Shown: piece by piece, positions 1-12,017 of the stretch | Position numbering within the stretch: the stretch's first letter is position 1 | How the letters are laid out: each line of letters starts with the position of its first letter | Source of the DNA: Candidula unifasciata | Taxonomy: Eukaryota; Mollusca; Gastropoda; Stylommatophora; Geomitridae | Assembly: GCA_905116865.2 (NCBI GenBank) | Contig: CAJHNH020000224.1 | Location: 2,294,910 to 2,358,909 of the forward strand | Reading direction: 5' to 3' | DNA length: 64,000 bases | Program-made: the position numbers and the translations under genes | The notes under the pieces: model-generated | Told to the model about the DNA's origin: nothing | Seen by the model: the letters and a program-made list of their open reading frames with translations, nothing else | Database searches by the model: none

Positions 1-57
1 TCTCTATTCGTTAGGTGGTGCTAGGTGTTGCATGCGCATTCACAACACAGAAACAAA

Positions 58-1160
58 ATGGTGACTGTACTTACAGAGTGTACCCTCAAAGAACAACGGG
101 CAGTTGTGATTTTGTGTGTGTGTGTGGGAAGGGGGGGGCAAAGGGGATGCATTTAAAGGACATTCATGAGGAAATGCTTCCTGTTTAAACTGACAAATGT
201 TTATTCTGTAAAGCGGTGCACAGCTGGGTAAAAAAAAAAAGTTCCAAGGGCCCCTCTAATATTGTTGATGAAGTCCAATCTGGTCATCCTGTTGAGATTG
301 CAACAGATGCATCCATGCAGCTGGTAGAAGAGATGATTAGAGGTGACAGGAGAGTAACAGTTGACTCTGTTGCAGCTGCAATAGGGTGCTCACATGGTTC
401 AGCATACAACAAAATACATGATCTATTGAAATTAATTTAAGAAAGTCTGCTCAAGGTAGGTACCCAGACAATTGATAGACGAACACAAAATGAACCACCA
501 ATTAGGCCTGTCCTTGCAGCATCTCTGTCGATATGCAGATGAAGGAGAAGACATGTTGAACAGGATTATTACTGGGGACAAAGCATGGATGCATCACTAC
601 CAGCCCGAATCCAGAGCATGCTTCAGTGCAATGGAAACATCCTTCATCACCTTGTGTTAAAAAATCCCATGTTTAAAAATCAGCAGGGAAGTTTATGCTG
701 ACAGTGTTCTTGGATTGTCAAGGAGTGCTTTTTAACCAATTTTTTAAAAAAGAGGTGACAATATAATTTCTGATTCATACTGTAAAGTTCTATTAAAGCT
801 TTATGATGCAATTCGAAAAAATATCCAGGCCTGATTGCTGACTAGAAGAGTACTGCTCCTTCATGACAATGCCATATCACATATGGCTCTGTTAACTCAG
901 GAGAAAATTAACCATCTAGGGTGGGAACTTCTGGAACATCCACCTGACAGTCCTAACTTAGCCCCTTTTCCATCTTTATAGTCCACTGAAAGCCCACCTT
1001 GGTGGGAGACATTTCGTGAATGACGCAGAAGTTGAATGTAAAGTGAAAATGTGGTTGAGAAAACAGAGCACTCTGTTCTATGCAGCAGGTTGGGGAGGAC
1101 TGATAAAACGATGAAATCAGTGTATGAATGATGGTGGAAGTTATGTTGAGAAATAAAGGG
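58..1160 (+). pseudogene. Decayed mariner-family transposase
   Basis: A reading frame opens with ATG at 58 and carries mariner-type transposase segments in order. These are a helix-turn-helix-like N-terminal part around 216-440 (including 'RRVTVDSVAAAIGCSHG'), a central 'RIITGDKAWMHHYQPES' near 565-612, 'LLHDN'-like and 'LEHPPDSPNLAP'-like motifs around 850-965, and a C-terminal 'NKG' region near 1150. The family cuts and pastes DNA at TA sites through a DD34D catalytic triad. Here stops and frameshifts split the frame many times, and a TG/G-rich tract at 112-137 interrupts it, so it is inactive. The left end lies at or beyond the window edge and terminal repeats were not identified. Confidence 0.85.
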
Positions 1161-1190
1161 ACACTGTATGCGTAAAAATAAATAGTTATC

Positions 1191-1878
1191 AAGTTGTTAT
1201 CTCTAGTTTTTTTTTTTTTAAACAAACATTTGTGACTTTCTTATTGACTTCCCCTTGTTCAAAGTAGAAGAGGCAGATGCAGACAAAGGGAGACGATGCT
1301 TGATGACCTGGAATTGATTCAAAATACCAAGAACCAAGATCTGTGGAGAAATATGAACATCTAAGCCACTGAGTAGGGCAAATGGTGATGATGACACAAA
1401 CTGCCCCAGCACAGACAGAAGGCATTCAACATGAAACATACAGTTCGCAGTGTTCTACCAAGCACTCAAGTCAGTAGCTTAGGCCACAAAACCATGGACA
1501 GTCCATATGTAGCCAGAGACAACAACAACAACTCTTGAAGGCTTCAACGAACTGCCTTACCTATACACCATATTGGGCTGGAAATCAACACTCAGGATAT
1601 TGAAGACAACTGAGCAGGGAAATTGGCAAAGTACTGAGAGGATTTCTTATCTGCAATGATGAGAGTGATACTCTACAAAGGACCTGATGCATTACGATCA
1701 TTATGGTTTGTAATTATATGCATCCATCATTGTCTCTTCATCCACATGGACAGCGGTTTTTCTCTTTTAGTACGTAAATCTTCTGTACTAATACTCCACT
1801 AATATAGTACATAATATCCATCCTCCCATTCACTCATCCCGCTGGTATCTTATTTGAACACATTTTATTTTATTTTAG
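1191..1878. other. GLDC intron, nothing recognised
   Basis: This is intronic sequence between the mariner remnant and the first GLDC exon seen. It has a poly-T/A tract near 1208-1220. I see no domain, RNA gene or repeat copy shared with the rest of the window. Confidence 0.5.
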
Positions 1879-1986
1879 GTTTTCATGCACCAACATTATC
1901 TTGGCCTGTATCTGGAACTCTGATGGTGGAACCAACTGAATCAGAGGACAAACTGGAGTTGGATAATTTCTGTGATGCTCTGATCA
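1879..1986 (+). CDS. GLDC: GLDC coding exon (first seen in window)
   Basis: The exon follows a pyrimidine-rich acceptor ending ttttag at 1873-1878 and ends before the donor gtaagt at 1987. It encodes (G)FHAPTLSW...EPTESEDK...CDALI, the strongly conserved block of the C-terminal domain. It begins with two bases of a split Gly codon and ends with one base of a split codon. The preceding exon is not in the window. Confidence 0.97.
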
Positions 1987-2031
1987 GTAAGTTTCAAGAG
2001 TTAAGAACTGAGGTCATAGCACTTAGGACAT

Positions 2032-2375
2032 TCCCATAAGAGATCCATCCCTATCTTCAGCAACAAGCCCAAAGTTCCAATTTCAATCGTACCAGTAGCC
2101 GTCTTATTGTGTGTCCATATCACATTTTGGTGGAGTGTTGGGCGTCAGCCAGATCCCCAGGTCACTCCTCACTGCACCATTTTCTTCAGACTGTGATGCT
2201 TTTTGTGTGTACCTCTGCACTGTTTACTCACTCCCACAAGGTCGTTACAACATCTAGCTTGTAATGCAACAGTTTACCACCAAGTGGTGCAGCACCAGCT
2301 AATCTATTTGCCTGTTAATTTCCCAACACTCGAGTAGGACCTGGAGGAATTATCCAAAGTAGGTTCAGTAGCTTT
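2032..2375 (-). mobile_element. LINE-A fragment (RNase H tail)
   Basis: On the minus strand this matches the other LINE-A tails in the window, from the 'GNEQADRLAG'-type RNase H end through to the C-terminal cysteine motif. It is diverged and frame-broken, a 5'-truncated dead copy immediately downstream of a GLDC exon. Confidence 0.75.
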
Positions 2376-3854
2376 TAAAACAGCAGAACAACATTTATAT
2401 TTAAGAGTATAGAATTAGTTAAATGTTACTGACAGTGTGACACCATCGTTACTGTTAAAATAATATGTTAATGTTAAAGTCGAGAGGATCAGATTCATTG
2501 CACTGGGTTATCCCATGCAGCTCAGTCTCTCTGCAGAATGGCTTGCCGCCTAACAAGAGCAGTCGACAAATCACAGGCTATGTACCTCTGGCAGAGATCC
2601 ACAAAGATCTCTGTAAAACTGTACTGTGAATCCATGAAAAAACCCAGGACCATCTAAGCTTGAGGGAAACTGCTAGACAGCTTCGCCACAGAGACCCCCC
2701 TAGAAATAAGTTGTGATAGCCTTTAAGTTTTTGTGTATGCAAAATATTGTTTTTAATAGAACACTTGTTTAATATTGAGTTGACAACTGCTTATGGTTAA
2801 ATGACATTTTTTTGAACTAATATAGCAACTGAGCACATGAATGTTGTAAATCATTGAAAGATAAAATTAAAGTAATAAATAAGAATGCTTAAACAACAAT
2901 TAGTAATAAAATAGGTAAAAAGTAGAGAAGGTAAGCGTGCATTTTAAGAAATGCACTTTATCAGTACTGAGTCACTGTTGGTGACAGGACATATGCAAGG
3001 AGTATCATGAGTCCCTAACCTCTCTGACCGCAGAAGACTGCCATTTTAGCTTTGTCATCCCTTACAAATCTAAGTAAAGCTCATTTGTCCACAGCAAGCA
3101 TAGTTAATGGCCTTGGTTCCGTTTTCACCTGCACATGGTTTAGGAAGTTTGTTATGATTGTTTTTACTAAAATTTAAAAAAAAAGCATTTGTAGGTTGTC
3201 AGGGTCATGGGTTCATTTCACGGCAGCGCCGTTCAGTTTACAGGTGCAATTTTTTTTTTAATGGAGATCTCTGGGGATAATCGCCGAAGCTGCGGAGGTT
3301 TTACTCTGTGAAGCGCTTTCGGCAGGTAGCTAGCTTTTCTGCGGAGAGAGACTGAGTGATATAAGATAAAACCAGTGCACTGAAGTGGATCCTCTCACTT
3401 TACATTTGTCTTTACACATTTCTTTTTTTTTTAATGAATAATATATATATATATAAATACATATTTTTGAAATATTAGTGACCTGTATAAAATGGGTGTT
3501 TTAAAAGATTTGGAGGGGGAGGGGGAATTCCCTGGTTCATTACCTTTTTTTCCCCAAAGGTTTGTGGGGCTAAAGAGTTAATTTGTTATTACTACACTAT
3601 AATGTCATTTATTATTATTTTACTAGTACTTCTTTTATAGAAAGTTTACTCATTGAGGATTTTTTTTAAACTCATTGTTTTTTTTTTTTTTTTTTTTCAT
3701 TTCTTCTATTATGATGCCTTATCTGAATTCCTTGTACCTCATCCATTTGTTAAATTATTCACTGCCTTAGTTATTATATTAATGTCTTCTGTCATACTGT
3801 TACTGTTTTCAACTCCCTCAGACGAAAGCATTTTTAATTACAGTACAAAATTCT
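2376..3854. other. GLDC intron with simple repeats and a SINE scrap
   Basis: No gene is seen. The stretch contains a short AT dinucleotide run near 3440-3455 and a poly-T tract near 3679-3697. A piece around 3193-3250 resembles the B-box part of the tRNA-headed SINE at 24932. Confidence 0.45.
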
Positions 3855-4030
3855 TCGGTTAAAATGGGTTAAATGATTTTTCTCCATGCTGTGTTAAAGT
3901 AAAAATTTCTTTAGATAAAACGAGTGAAATGACTTTTCTCCATGCTGTGTTAAAGTAAAAATTTCTTTACATAAAATGAGTGAAATGACTTTTCTCCATG
4001 CTGTGTTAAAGTAACAACTTGCTGAGACTT
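3855..4030. repeat. 56-bp tandem repeat, three copies
   Basis: The segment 'tctccatgctgtgttaaagt' recurs at 3881, 3937 and 3993, an exact 56-bp spacing. The copies differ at a few positions. It lies in a GLDC intron and has no coding potential. Confidence 0.9.
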
Positions 4031-5959
4031 AAAGAGTTAACAGCATACTTTTAGTCATTATGATTAAATTTTCATTGTGTTCATTAAAGGGTTTCCTGTA
4101 ATTTCTGGGCAAGCGTATACAATATCCTCATAAGAAACAAATTTTCACAGAGAATCATTATGTCAGTTTTGTATGCCATCCGGGGGTAGGGACCATGTAT
4201 CTAGTGAAGTGCTTAATATGCTTCACCCTTATATGGAAAAGTTTCCGAGTCCACTCTCAGACGACTAACTGGGTTCCCTACCAGAGAGGTAGGGAGTAGT
4301 TTATACAGTCACATCAAACAACTAACACCGATAACCCTCAACAATCAACCACATCAACAATATGGGAAGAGTCATCTCTATAATGGTGCATCAGTCTATT
4401 GGGACAAAAAACAGTATGACGATGAAGATAAATTGGTGATTACTGAACTATTGTCCATTTAATACCCCCAGATGCTCATTGATCCCTACAATCCCCCTCC
4501 TGGGGTCACTGGTAGCCTTTTACAAACACCACAGCTATGTACCCACCTTTGGGTCACCTATTACTGCCTATAAAATAAATGCCTCACTTATGTGCCCACT
4601 CTTGAGTTCACCCATAACTGGCCGTAACTGACTAGAGACATTGCACATGCGATACGCCTCCACAACACACAGTCACGAGTCAGTCTCCAATGCGATTTGC
4701 AACACATCCTCGCAGTTGGATCATAAAGAGATGTTGGGCCCTCAAGGCCTTGTCTCCATTAATTATACTCAAATTCGACAGAACAATCTAAGCTTTCACC
4801 AGAATAAAATAATACATATGATTACTCTAAAAGGTCAGAAACATCAATACATACGTCTGCACTAACTCAACGACTGAGAGGCACTGACTGGATATGGGCT
4901 AACTTTCAGCTCAGCATCTAGTCATAAATGGGTCTTGCAAAATCCGTGAATCTGCTGTGTCTCGCTAAACTCAAGAAACACTTGTCTCACATTTTAGAAC
5001 TGTGTGGACCTTTTGCATTTGCCTGTACCATCATCATCATCATTTAGTGCCTTTACGACTGGGTAGGCTATCAGGCCTCTGACACCTGGTACAATTGAAC
5101 AGCAAAGGGAGTTTAGCACACAACAGTCAGGAATACTTAAATCAGTTTGACAGTGACTGCGAACCAGGAAAGCCACTACTGATGATTTGTGGGTTTCAGT
5201 TTAAACCATTTTGCTCCAAGACTTATAGCAGACTTATGGATCATGAAACCATATGAATTCTAAAAAACAATTCTTCAAAAAAAAAAACACATTTTACACA
5301 GGTCACTAACAAATTGGGTATCTACATTTTAAAAATGTATTTAAAAAAATAAAAAATATATAAAGGTATATAGAGGGAGTAATCAATAAACACAAACAGT
5401 GAAGCATTACATGTACATTTTCCAAGGCCCTAAAAACATGTGTCGGATGACTCATACTGCGACCCAATGATTTTAACATTGATGCTACAAAAACATTTTG
5501 ACGTCAACAAGGCCATTAAGTTCACACACAAAATCCCATAAATGCTAACTTTACTAAATATGTGGGCCTACTAAACACTGCACGGGCATGAACAGAACAA
5601 ATAACATTCAGCTATGATTCTGAGAAACAGGTCAGACCGGCTAGTTCTAAAGTCTTTACAGGAGTATGGCAGTAACGGAAAAGGTGAGGTTATAGCATCC
5701 TGGAGTGACAAGGTTAAGCATGTTTTCAGTTGAAAGAGGCATTTGAGGGGACAAGCCCTGTGTAATTACAACCACTGTGTATACAAGTCCAGTGTAATTA
5801 CAACCACTGTGTATTACTGGAGCAATCAGCATCCACACCTTATGAAATTTGCTGAATTGAACATCTAGTAGTTTACCTAGTCAATTATATTAGTTCTTAA
5901 AACAAAGAAATGAAGATGACCTAGTGAAAGTCACAAATTATTTGCAAGCAGCTGAGACG
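4031..5959. other. GLDC intron, mostly unassigned
   Basis: No gene is found. Around 5027-5090 the minus strand matches the 3' end of the RTE-A family, with its ATG-trinucleotide tail. A 34-bp direct duplication sits at about 5758-5815. The rest is unassigned AT-rich sequence. Confidence 0.45.
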
Positions 5960-6297
5960 TCGTTTTATGAATAAATAATGGAAATACCCTGGACAGATAA
6001 AAAGAGTAATGAAGATGTCTTGAAAGAAACTGCTCACGAAGAGAACTGATTGCCCACATCAGAAGGAGACAATTTACATTCTTTGGTCATGTGATGAGAA
6101 GGAGAAAACTGGAGTACTTCATGACAGTTGGAAAGCTGGAGGGGAAAAGAGGCAGATGGACAATGCTGAACAGTTAGACATCATGGCATGAAAGATAATT
6201 TTTGTCTGAAATAATTGAAAGTACTTGAGACAGAAGGTTGTGGATAGACATGACTACCAAAGCCACACAACATGGACTATAAGAAGAAGTGAGAGAC
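5960..6297 (+). mobile_element. RTE-A LINE 3' end
   Basis: The translation, with frameshifts, reads as the C-terminal tail of an RTE-like reverse transcriptase: 'IPWTDKKSNEDVLKE', an 'IRRRQFTFFGHVMRRRK'-like segment, then an 'STRDRRLW'-like end. It closes with an AAG/GAA tail near 6280. Related copies lie at 25696, 34570 and 40970. It is a 5'-truncated dead copy. Confidence 0.8.
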
Positions 6298-6419
6298 TAT
6301 GAAGGGTATGTTAATTGATAACAAAGACAGAGATATATATTTCTTGTTGCTAGGAAATATTAACTTGTACAGCTTGTTTCAAAATAATTGTCTACATCTT
6401 TTTGTGTATTTTTCCTCAG

Positions 6420-6484
6420 TGATTCGTGATGAGATCCGCGCAATTGAACTAGGACACTGGGATAGAGATCTGAATCCAGTCAAG
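6420..6484 (+). CDS. GLDC: GLDC coding exon
   Basis: A 65-bp exon encodes (M)IRDEIRAIELGHWDRDLNPVK. The acceptor is cctcag at 6414-6419 and the donor gtagtt at 6485. The single base carried over from the previous exon completes an ATG codon, so the frame joins exactly. It ends in phase 0. Confidence 0.96.
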
Positions 6485-6997
6485 GTAGTTTTAGCTTCTG
6501 AAGCACATTCTTGTAATACTGTAAATGTAAACATGTTGTGAACAATGCTGAACTCTTTTATTTTGGCTCACCACTGTCTAAACTCAGAATAAAATCACCT
6601 GCAAAGGACAGAGGGGGTATTGAAACTAAGGAATTTAGGCCAAATGGCAGTCACTGGGAACTGTGCAGGTTACGATGCATTTTGTTGCCCCAGATAGGGA
6701 GAAACTTCTATCACTTTATCAGGGATTCAAATAACAATAAAAGGGCTCCTCCATGAGAATTCTGTGTTCTAACCACTTAGCCCGCTGTAAATCATGAATG
6801 TGTGTACATATCTTTTTTATGTGTGTGATAACTGAGCAAAAGCTGAATGGGAGAGTCAGGACTAAGTCTTCTGCTGATGTGCCGTCTTGGTGTAACTACA
6901 TGGAAGTCATCAATGGAACAATGCCAGTGCAGTGCACAGTGAACTGGATCACTTTGCTCCTTGTGTGTGGATTTCAATCCTGTTCCTAGTGTGTGGG

Positions 6998-7205
6998 GAT
7001 TTTTGTCGTGGTATGGGGACGTCGCAGGTCGACCCAGCCTAAAATGGGTACCAGGATGGGCTGTCCTGGGAAAGTAAAGACAGCCGGCGTAATGCTGACC
7101 ACATTACCCACAGAGTGCTGATGGTCTGTAAAAATATGGGACGCTCTGCCCATATGCCCGATGCGCCGAAAGGCGTGAAAAGGGAACTTTACTTTTACTT
7201 TTACC
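6998..7205 (+). mobile_element. tRNA-type SINE copy
   Basis: The body 'gacccagcctaaaatgggta' and the following 'gaaagtaaagacagccggcg' match the SINE at 24932-25195. The copy ends in a run of cttttactttta units near 7190-7205, a typical retroposon tail. The tRNA-like head is poorly preserved. Confidence 0.8.
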
Positions 7206-7549
7206 TAGTGTGTGGATTTGAGTGCCCATCTCAACCCTTCAGAAGCCTCCTTGGTTCTCCTTAGGCATGCGTAAGGTCAGTGCAGAGTTGCCAGTAGATG
7301 GAAATTGGTGGCAAAGTTTTAAAATTCCATGAGCATGATCTGGTGTGTTGAGGCTGACTTCGTATACAGCGTGACACATTTTCTTAGTTCACTCAGAATA
7401 CTAATTACTGTGACCTCTCTGTGCACACAGTTTCCTTCCAATTTTATGTGCACTTTATGTTTAGAAAAGTGTTCTACTTTAAAAGTTAACTCTTTTGTTG
7501 ACAAACAGGAACACACTATACATTCATTAGTTTCTCTGTATGTATTGTA

Positions 7550-7860
7550 TATTTCTTCTCTTTTTCTTTTGTCCTGCTGTTTATGCCATGAAGCATTGCA
7601 GAGAGGAGGAGTTAATGTAGTTTCCTGTCTTTTGCTAGCTGTGTAGCTTGGGTTAATGCCATACTGTTTTTCTGTAGTGTCTCTTTTACTCGATCCACCC
7701 ATCTCTTTCTTGGTCTGTCTTTCCTGCTGTTCTCATGTTTTAGCTGTTGGCTTTAGCTTTTGCTGTTGGCTGATTTTTTTCCATTCTGACCACATGACCA
7801 AACCATTTGATTCTCTAATGGTCTGGGAAATTAATTACTAGTGCTGTGACACCAAATTTG
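7550..7860 (-). mobile_element. RTE-D LINE 3' end
   Basis: The minus strand reads as the C-terminal tail of a LINE reverse transcriptase of the type 'RWVDRVKETLQK' followed by 'LTQATQLAKDRKLH'. The copy at 22040 on the other strand shares this end. It is frame-broken and 5'-truncated. Confidence 0.7.
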
Positions 7861-8214
7861 TTTCTTAATGTCATTTTTTTTTTCAGTTGTTACTTTAACT
7901 CATTATGACATATAGTGGTAATAATTCCACCCCTTCAGACTAAGAGTGGTACTGTAAAGTACACACACTTTAGGATACAACAGTATTGGTGTAACAACTG
8001 TCTTGGACTGAATGGGACTGAAAGGGTTAAAGAGCAACACAGTTACATCTCTATGTTGACTTCAGAAGTATAAGTTTTGTCAGCAATATTTTAAATTATA
8101 CAGTTAGGAGCAGAAAAGAAACATAAAAACTGTTTTACTGATTTACATGAGTGTTATTTTAATTTGATTGTGTTCCATAAATATGAAGTAGAATAACTTT
8201 ATTTTTACCACCAG

Positions 8215-8295
8215 ATGTCACCACATTCACAAGCTGATGTCATTGTTGGAAAGTGGGACAGACCTTACTCGCCAGAAACTGCAGTATTTCCAGCT
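8215..8295 (+). CDS. GLDC: GLDC coding exon
   Basis: An 81-bp phase-0 exon encodes 27 residues, starting 'MSPHSQADVIVGKWDRPYS' and ending with PETAVFPA. The acceptor is ccaccag ending at 8214 and the donor gtaagt at 8296. MSPHS and WDRPYS are conserved landmarks of the P-protein C-terminus. Confidence 0.97.
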
Positions 8296-8525
8296 GTAAG
8301 TGTTTATAAAGCATTATTATTTATTTTACACTGGTAAATGATAATTGCGTAATGAATGAGAAATCCAGTGATATTCTGTGGAATTCCCAAGGGGACAGGT
8401 TAAGAGTTCAGAGGCCAGCTAGGAAACTAGAAGGTGAGATTGTTCACGAGAAAATATGTGTGAACCAGTATTGTGGGATTCATGGAGGAAGTAATTTGTA
8501 CTGGAAAAATCTCATAAGAGTTGGG

Positions 8526-8545
8526 GAGTGGGGGGGGGGGGGGGT
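8526..8545. repeat. Poly-G tract
   Basis: A nearly uninterrupted run of G lies in the last GLDC intron. A similar and longer G run is at about 14211-14230. Confidence 0.9.
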
Positions 8546-8879
8546 AGACTAAACAAGCTGATGTGAGAGAAAATTAGATTTATTCTGTTTGAGGCAGCCA
8601 GAGAGAGAAGACATGTCTGATGTGTGCAAGGAATTGACGTAGTGCTTGCATAAACTTTATTTGTCAATCCTGTTAGCTAGGACCTGGCAAGGACAACAGC
8701 AGATGAGAAAGGAGAATGGCAGCTTATTGCATAAACAAAAGATTAATGCTGAGGTTAAGCAACTGATGGCTATTGGCAGTGAATGTTGTGCACAAGTTGA
8801 AATAAGGTCAATTGATGTGTCTACCACTCACTGAATGTTGGCATTTGTGGCTTGGGCGTTGCAAATGCAGTTTGTAATG

Positions 8880-8985
8880 CCGGGGTGCCAAGTTCAATCC
8901 AAGCTGCGAATGGTTAGTCTTGCGTTGCTTTTGACAGTAGTACCGAGAGCTGACTATTCAAAAAGTAATGGCAAACTGCTGACCT
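8880..8985 (+). repeat. Unclassified interspersed repeat (paired with 13945)
   Basis: This stretch and 13945-14060 share an ordered set of segments, including 'gtaatggcaaactgctgacc' here and a near match there, after a 'ttcaatcc'/'ttgattcc' motif resembling a tRNA B box. It is probably a diverged SINE, but too short to place. Confidence 0.5.
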
Positions 8986-9639
8986 TAAAATTTGCCTAAA
9001 AAACCACAATAGCTAAAAAAAATGCATGGGTTGGTTGCACAAAGTCCTGTAAAGGATACTCAGCTAACTAATTAACCTTACAGACTTTGTACCGCTATAA
9101 AACTATCGCTGGCTATGAATCAATTCCTAGACAAGTTAACGACATTATACAGAGCCAAACACTAACTGGTGGAATGGCAATAAACATTGAATTCACGAAA
9201 CTGTGCTTCCATCTTGTATGTTGTCGTTACTAATTCCACCAGCTGGGGCAGCTAAGGCACCAGCCACTTCAGGGCTCCAGCCTGGATTGAAGGAGACTCA
9301 CTACAATGATAGCATTGCATGTACAGTTTAGGGCTATGAAAAAGCTTATTAAACACATATTCCTACTGTCATTGCTTTATCCGGAGAAGTTATAAGCTTG
9401 TTCCTCACTGGTTCTCCAGTACAAATCATGTGTAGTCACTTTATTTGATGGAATAAACCCCACACTGTTTCTTGGAATTCTTCTTCTTTGCTCGCCTTTA
9501 AAAGGAAAGGAGGTAGGGGGTTGGGACATTGTGATCTACAGGTATGTTATAAATGCTCCATCCCCATCTTTAGCAGCCGGTGCAGAGATCCAGTATTAAT
9601 TTTGCTGGCTGCAGTCTAATTGTATGCTCTTCTTACCTT

Positions 9640-10150
9640 TCTCTAAACACTGAGTGCCTGTTATATGTTTTAAACCTTTGCCGCATTTTTAGGAATGCAA
9701 AAGAACTAGAATATCCATTCATTCCTTCATTACCCTCTTGTGCCATTGTCACATAGGGCTCGCAGTCTTTTTCTCCATTCTGTTCTGTCTTTATGGATTT
9801 AATCCAGACCAACACTATTGGCCTCTCATTTATGTTCAGCTTAGGGTTTCTCTTGGATATCATTTCCACAATCCATCCATTTCACGTTTCAGCGCCTGTT
9901 TGGTGATTCTCTGTTCATCTATTCTCAGAATGTGTCAAATAAAGAACCATCTTCTGTGTCTTTTAATTATATTTGTGGTTGCCCAGACATTTCTCTTATT
10001 ACTGACATTTCTCTTATTACTTTACTCCTCCTGAGTTCATTCCATTTTATGTTCATCATTTTCTTTATGCATTTGTTTTCGAATGCATTTAACTTTCATG
10101 CCCTTTCTTTAGTAGTTTTTCAGCTTTTACTGGCATATGTTAAAACTGCT
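9640..10150 (-). mobile_element. RTE-K LINE fragment
   Basis: The minus strand resembles the C-terminal half of an RTE-like reverse transcriptase, with 'LNAFENKC'-like and 'ITKQALK'-like pieces. It pairs with the copy at 50870-51310. Its sequence at 10138-10145 (catatgttaaaactg) is the empty-site equivalent of a MITE insertion in that second copy. Confidence 0.7.
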
Positions 10151-10254
10151 AGATATTATTATTAGGATTATATTTTATATTATAATAATATAATAACTGA
10201 CTATTAAAATATTGGAGTGTGCTTTTTTTAATAAAAAAGGAAAAATAATTTCAG

Positions 10255-10401
10255 GCATTTGTGCAACCTGGCACCAAATTTTGGCCGACAGTTTCACGGA
10301 TTGATGACAGCTATGGGGACCAGAATTTAATGTGCACCTGCCCACCTGTCACTGACTACATATCAACAGATAAAGAAAAATGTGATGCTGCAGTTATATA
10401 G
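10255..10401 (+). CDS. GLDC: GLDC terminal coding exon with stop
   Basis: The exon follows acceptor ttcag at 10250-10254. It encodes [19 protein letters not shown]..., then '[12 protein letters not shown]', then a divergent tail [17 protein letters not shown], and stops at TAG 10399-10401. Length and end position agree with GLDC of other animals. No strong polyadenylation signal follows closely: AATTAAA occurs near 10711 and AATAAA at 11609. Confidence 0.97.
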   Translation, partial: AFVQPGTKFWPTVSRIDDSYGDQNLMCTCPPVTDYISTDKEKCDAAVI

Positions 10402-10794
10402 ATAGCTACAATTATTTGTTCCTTTTGGTAACAACTTTCAGTAATCTGTTCATTAATGTACAAGAAGTAAGCAAACACAACACAGTGACTAGGAAACTCA
10501 TTAGAGGGTGAGGAAAAGACATACACAAATCCGGTCAAACATTTCATAGTCATGATTTGTATTGTTTTGTTACTTGTTGATATCAGCTCAATAGCCGCCA
10601 CTCTAAATCTTTTTTTTTAAATACCATTTTTGGAATGTGAATGTTGACTAAACGTTTTACTTTGTTTTGTTTTGTAGGTGTATGCATTGCTTACAAAATT
10701 GATATGGCACAATTAAAATTGTCCTTTAATTTTAAAATTTACTAAAATTGTTGTTTTTCATGTTCAAGTATGTAAATCTGTGCATTTCACATCA
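10402..10794. other. Presumed GLDC 3' UTR and flank
   Basis: AT-rich sequence follows the GLDC stop. No repeat or gene is seen. The extent of the 3' UTR is not determinable from sequence because the candidate polyadenylation hexamers are weak or distant. Confidence 0.4.
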
Positions 10795-10930
10795 TCATTC
10801 TCCAGTGCCTTGCTTACTTGCACTGGTGTCAATGGTTCTCCACATCTTGCAGTCTCCAATAGCATGTATCAGACTGTATGCTGACACCTTTACATATCTT
10901 GAAAGAAGGCTTTATTTTGGCCTTTAAATC
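10795..10930 (-). mobile_element. RTE-A LINE 3' tail
   Basis: This is similar to 18785-18920: a cat-trinucleotide tail, then a complement of the RTE-A C-terminus with 'gcatgtatcagactgtatgc'. It is a short 5'-truncated fragment in the intergenic region. Confidence 0.65.
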
Positions 10931-10974
10931 TGATGTTTGTGACAAGTTATCTTTTTGTCTAAGACTCTTTCTTA

Positions 10975-11740
10975 TTTTTCCTCTTCTTCTTCTCCTCCTC
11001 CCCTCCTCCTCCACCCCTCTTCCTCCTTCTCCTCCTCCTCCTGTAATCTTGACCTGCTTTCAGTGTCAGGTTTTGAAGAGTATCAGGGACAAGCCTTGAT
11101 TTTTGCTACGCAGTTGCTGTCTCATATCCAGTTTGGTCTGGCTGCATTCTTACTAGATGACCGAACTATTTGATTGTCTGTCTGTCAATATCATTTCAAT
11201 TTTCTGTCTAATTCTGGTATTGCCAACCATGTCCTTTCTTGTGTTGTTAGTGACCTTTCAGAGACATCGCGTTTCATGTTATATTCTGTTCTAGTGCTTT
11301 ATTCATTGTAAGCTCAAGTCTAATTATGTAATTTTGTTTCAAAAAAAAAAAAAAAAAATGGCTTGTGAGCTCATAAATTTTCCTGCTGATCAAGAAGAAA
11401 ACCAGTATTATTTTTATGATGCAATTATTGTGTTATTAATGAAAATCCTTTCAACATGTTATGTTATTATACTGTTAACAATATGATATTTCTTCTTGCT
11501 ATAGCAGGCACAGAATCCATTGATAATAAAATGTTGTTTGTTGCATTCGTTTTGTTAAATATGTTGCTGAAACTATGCAAGGATAATTTCCTTTACTTTG
11601 CTGACACAAATAAAGATAATTAACGTATTTTTTTGTTACAGGTTTTCATAATTTTTAACTTGTTGACTCTTGATATTTGAAGAAAAAACATCCAGGTAAT
11701 GGATCCTTTTTCGCGCCTTCTGGGCATGTTTTGCTAGACT
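10975..11740. other. Intergenic, pyrimidine-rich tract and unassigned sequence
   Basis: A CT-rich microsatellite-like tract spans about 10978-11045 and a poly-A run 11341-11358. Between them some sequence may be old LINE material, but no motif is convincing. Confidence 0.4.
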
Positions 11741-11860
11741 TTATTATATTTGTATAAACAAATCAGCACTCAGGGAGAAATGTGGTCAGTGTGATGCCGG
11801 CCACCTTTACTTCCCATGACTCTACCCGGCACCCATTAAAGGTTATTATATGTTATGCCA
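11740..11860 (-). mobile_element. tRNA-type SINE fragment
   Basis: The minus strand matches the SINE body: the complement of 'aatgtggtcagtgtgatgcc' and the following 'ttactt...acccattaaagg'. It lacks both ends. Confidence 0.65.
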
Positions 11861-12017
11861 AATGCCTTCCGCAAAGTAATCCTCAATAGAATTAAAGTGG
11901 CAGTTGATACAATCATGAGAGAACAAGAAACTGGTTTTCAAACTAGAAGAAGTTGTCTGGATCAAATAATTACCCTGAGACTGATTCTAAAAGAACACAT
12001 TGAAAAGCAGTAATTGT

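Larger units (their letters stand above)
1879..10401 (+). other. GLDC: GLDC gene, 3' part (glycine dehydrogenase, decarboxylating; P-protein)
   Basis: Four exons at 1879-1986, 6420-6484, 8215-8295 and 10255-10401 join in frame to encode about 133 C-terminal residues of the P-protein. This pyridoxal-phosphate enzyme of the mitochondrial glycine cleavage system decarboxylates glycine and passes the aminomethyl group to the lipoyl H-protein. The joined protein follows animal GLDC without gaps through '[17 protein letters not shown]', 'MSPHS', 'WDRPYS', 'KFWP' and 'CTCPP'. The PLP-binding lysine and the N-terminal half lie upstream of the window. Every junction has AG/GT splice sites and the phases agree. 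The introns (1.7-4.4 kb) are filled with LINE and SINE fragments. The last residues after 'CTCPP' are divergent, as in other species. Confidence 0.97.

Noticed and set aside
3570..4040. Pair of aaagagttaa motifs as ends of another TTAA-type MITE
   Set aside because: Both motifs are in the same orientation, so they do not form terminal inverted repeats.
7319..7702. 127-codon minus-strand open frame
   Set aside because: The same stretch reads as a LINE C-terminal tail in another frame, and this protein shows no domain.
7895..8030. TTAA-bounded MITE candidate
   Set aside because: TTAA stands on both sides and the ends share only a weak ctcatt/cccttt similarity, too little to claim inverted repeats.
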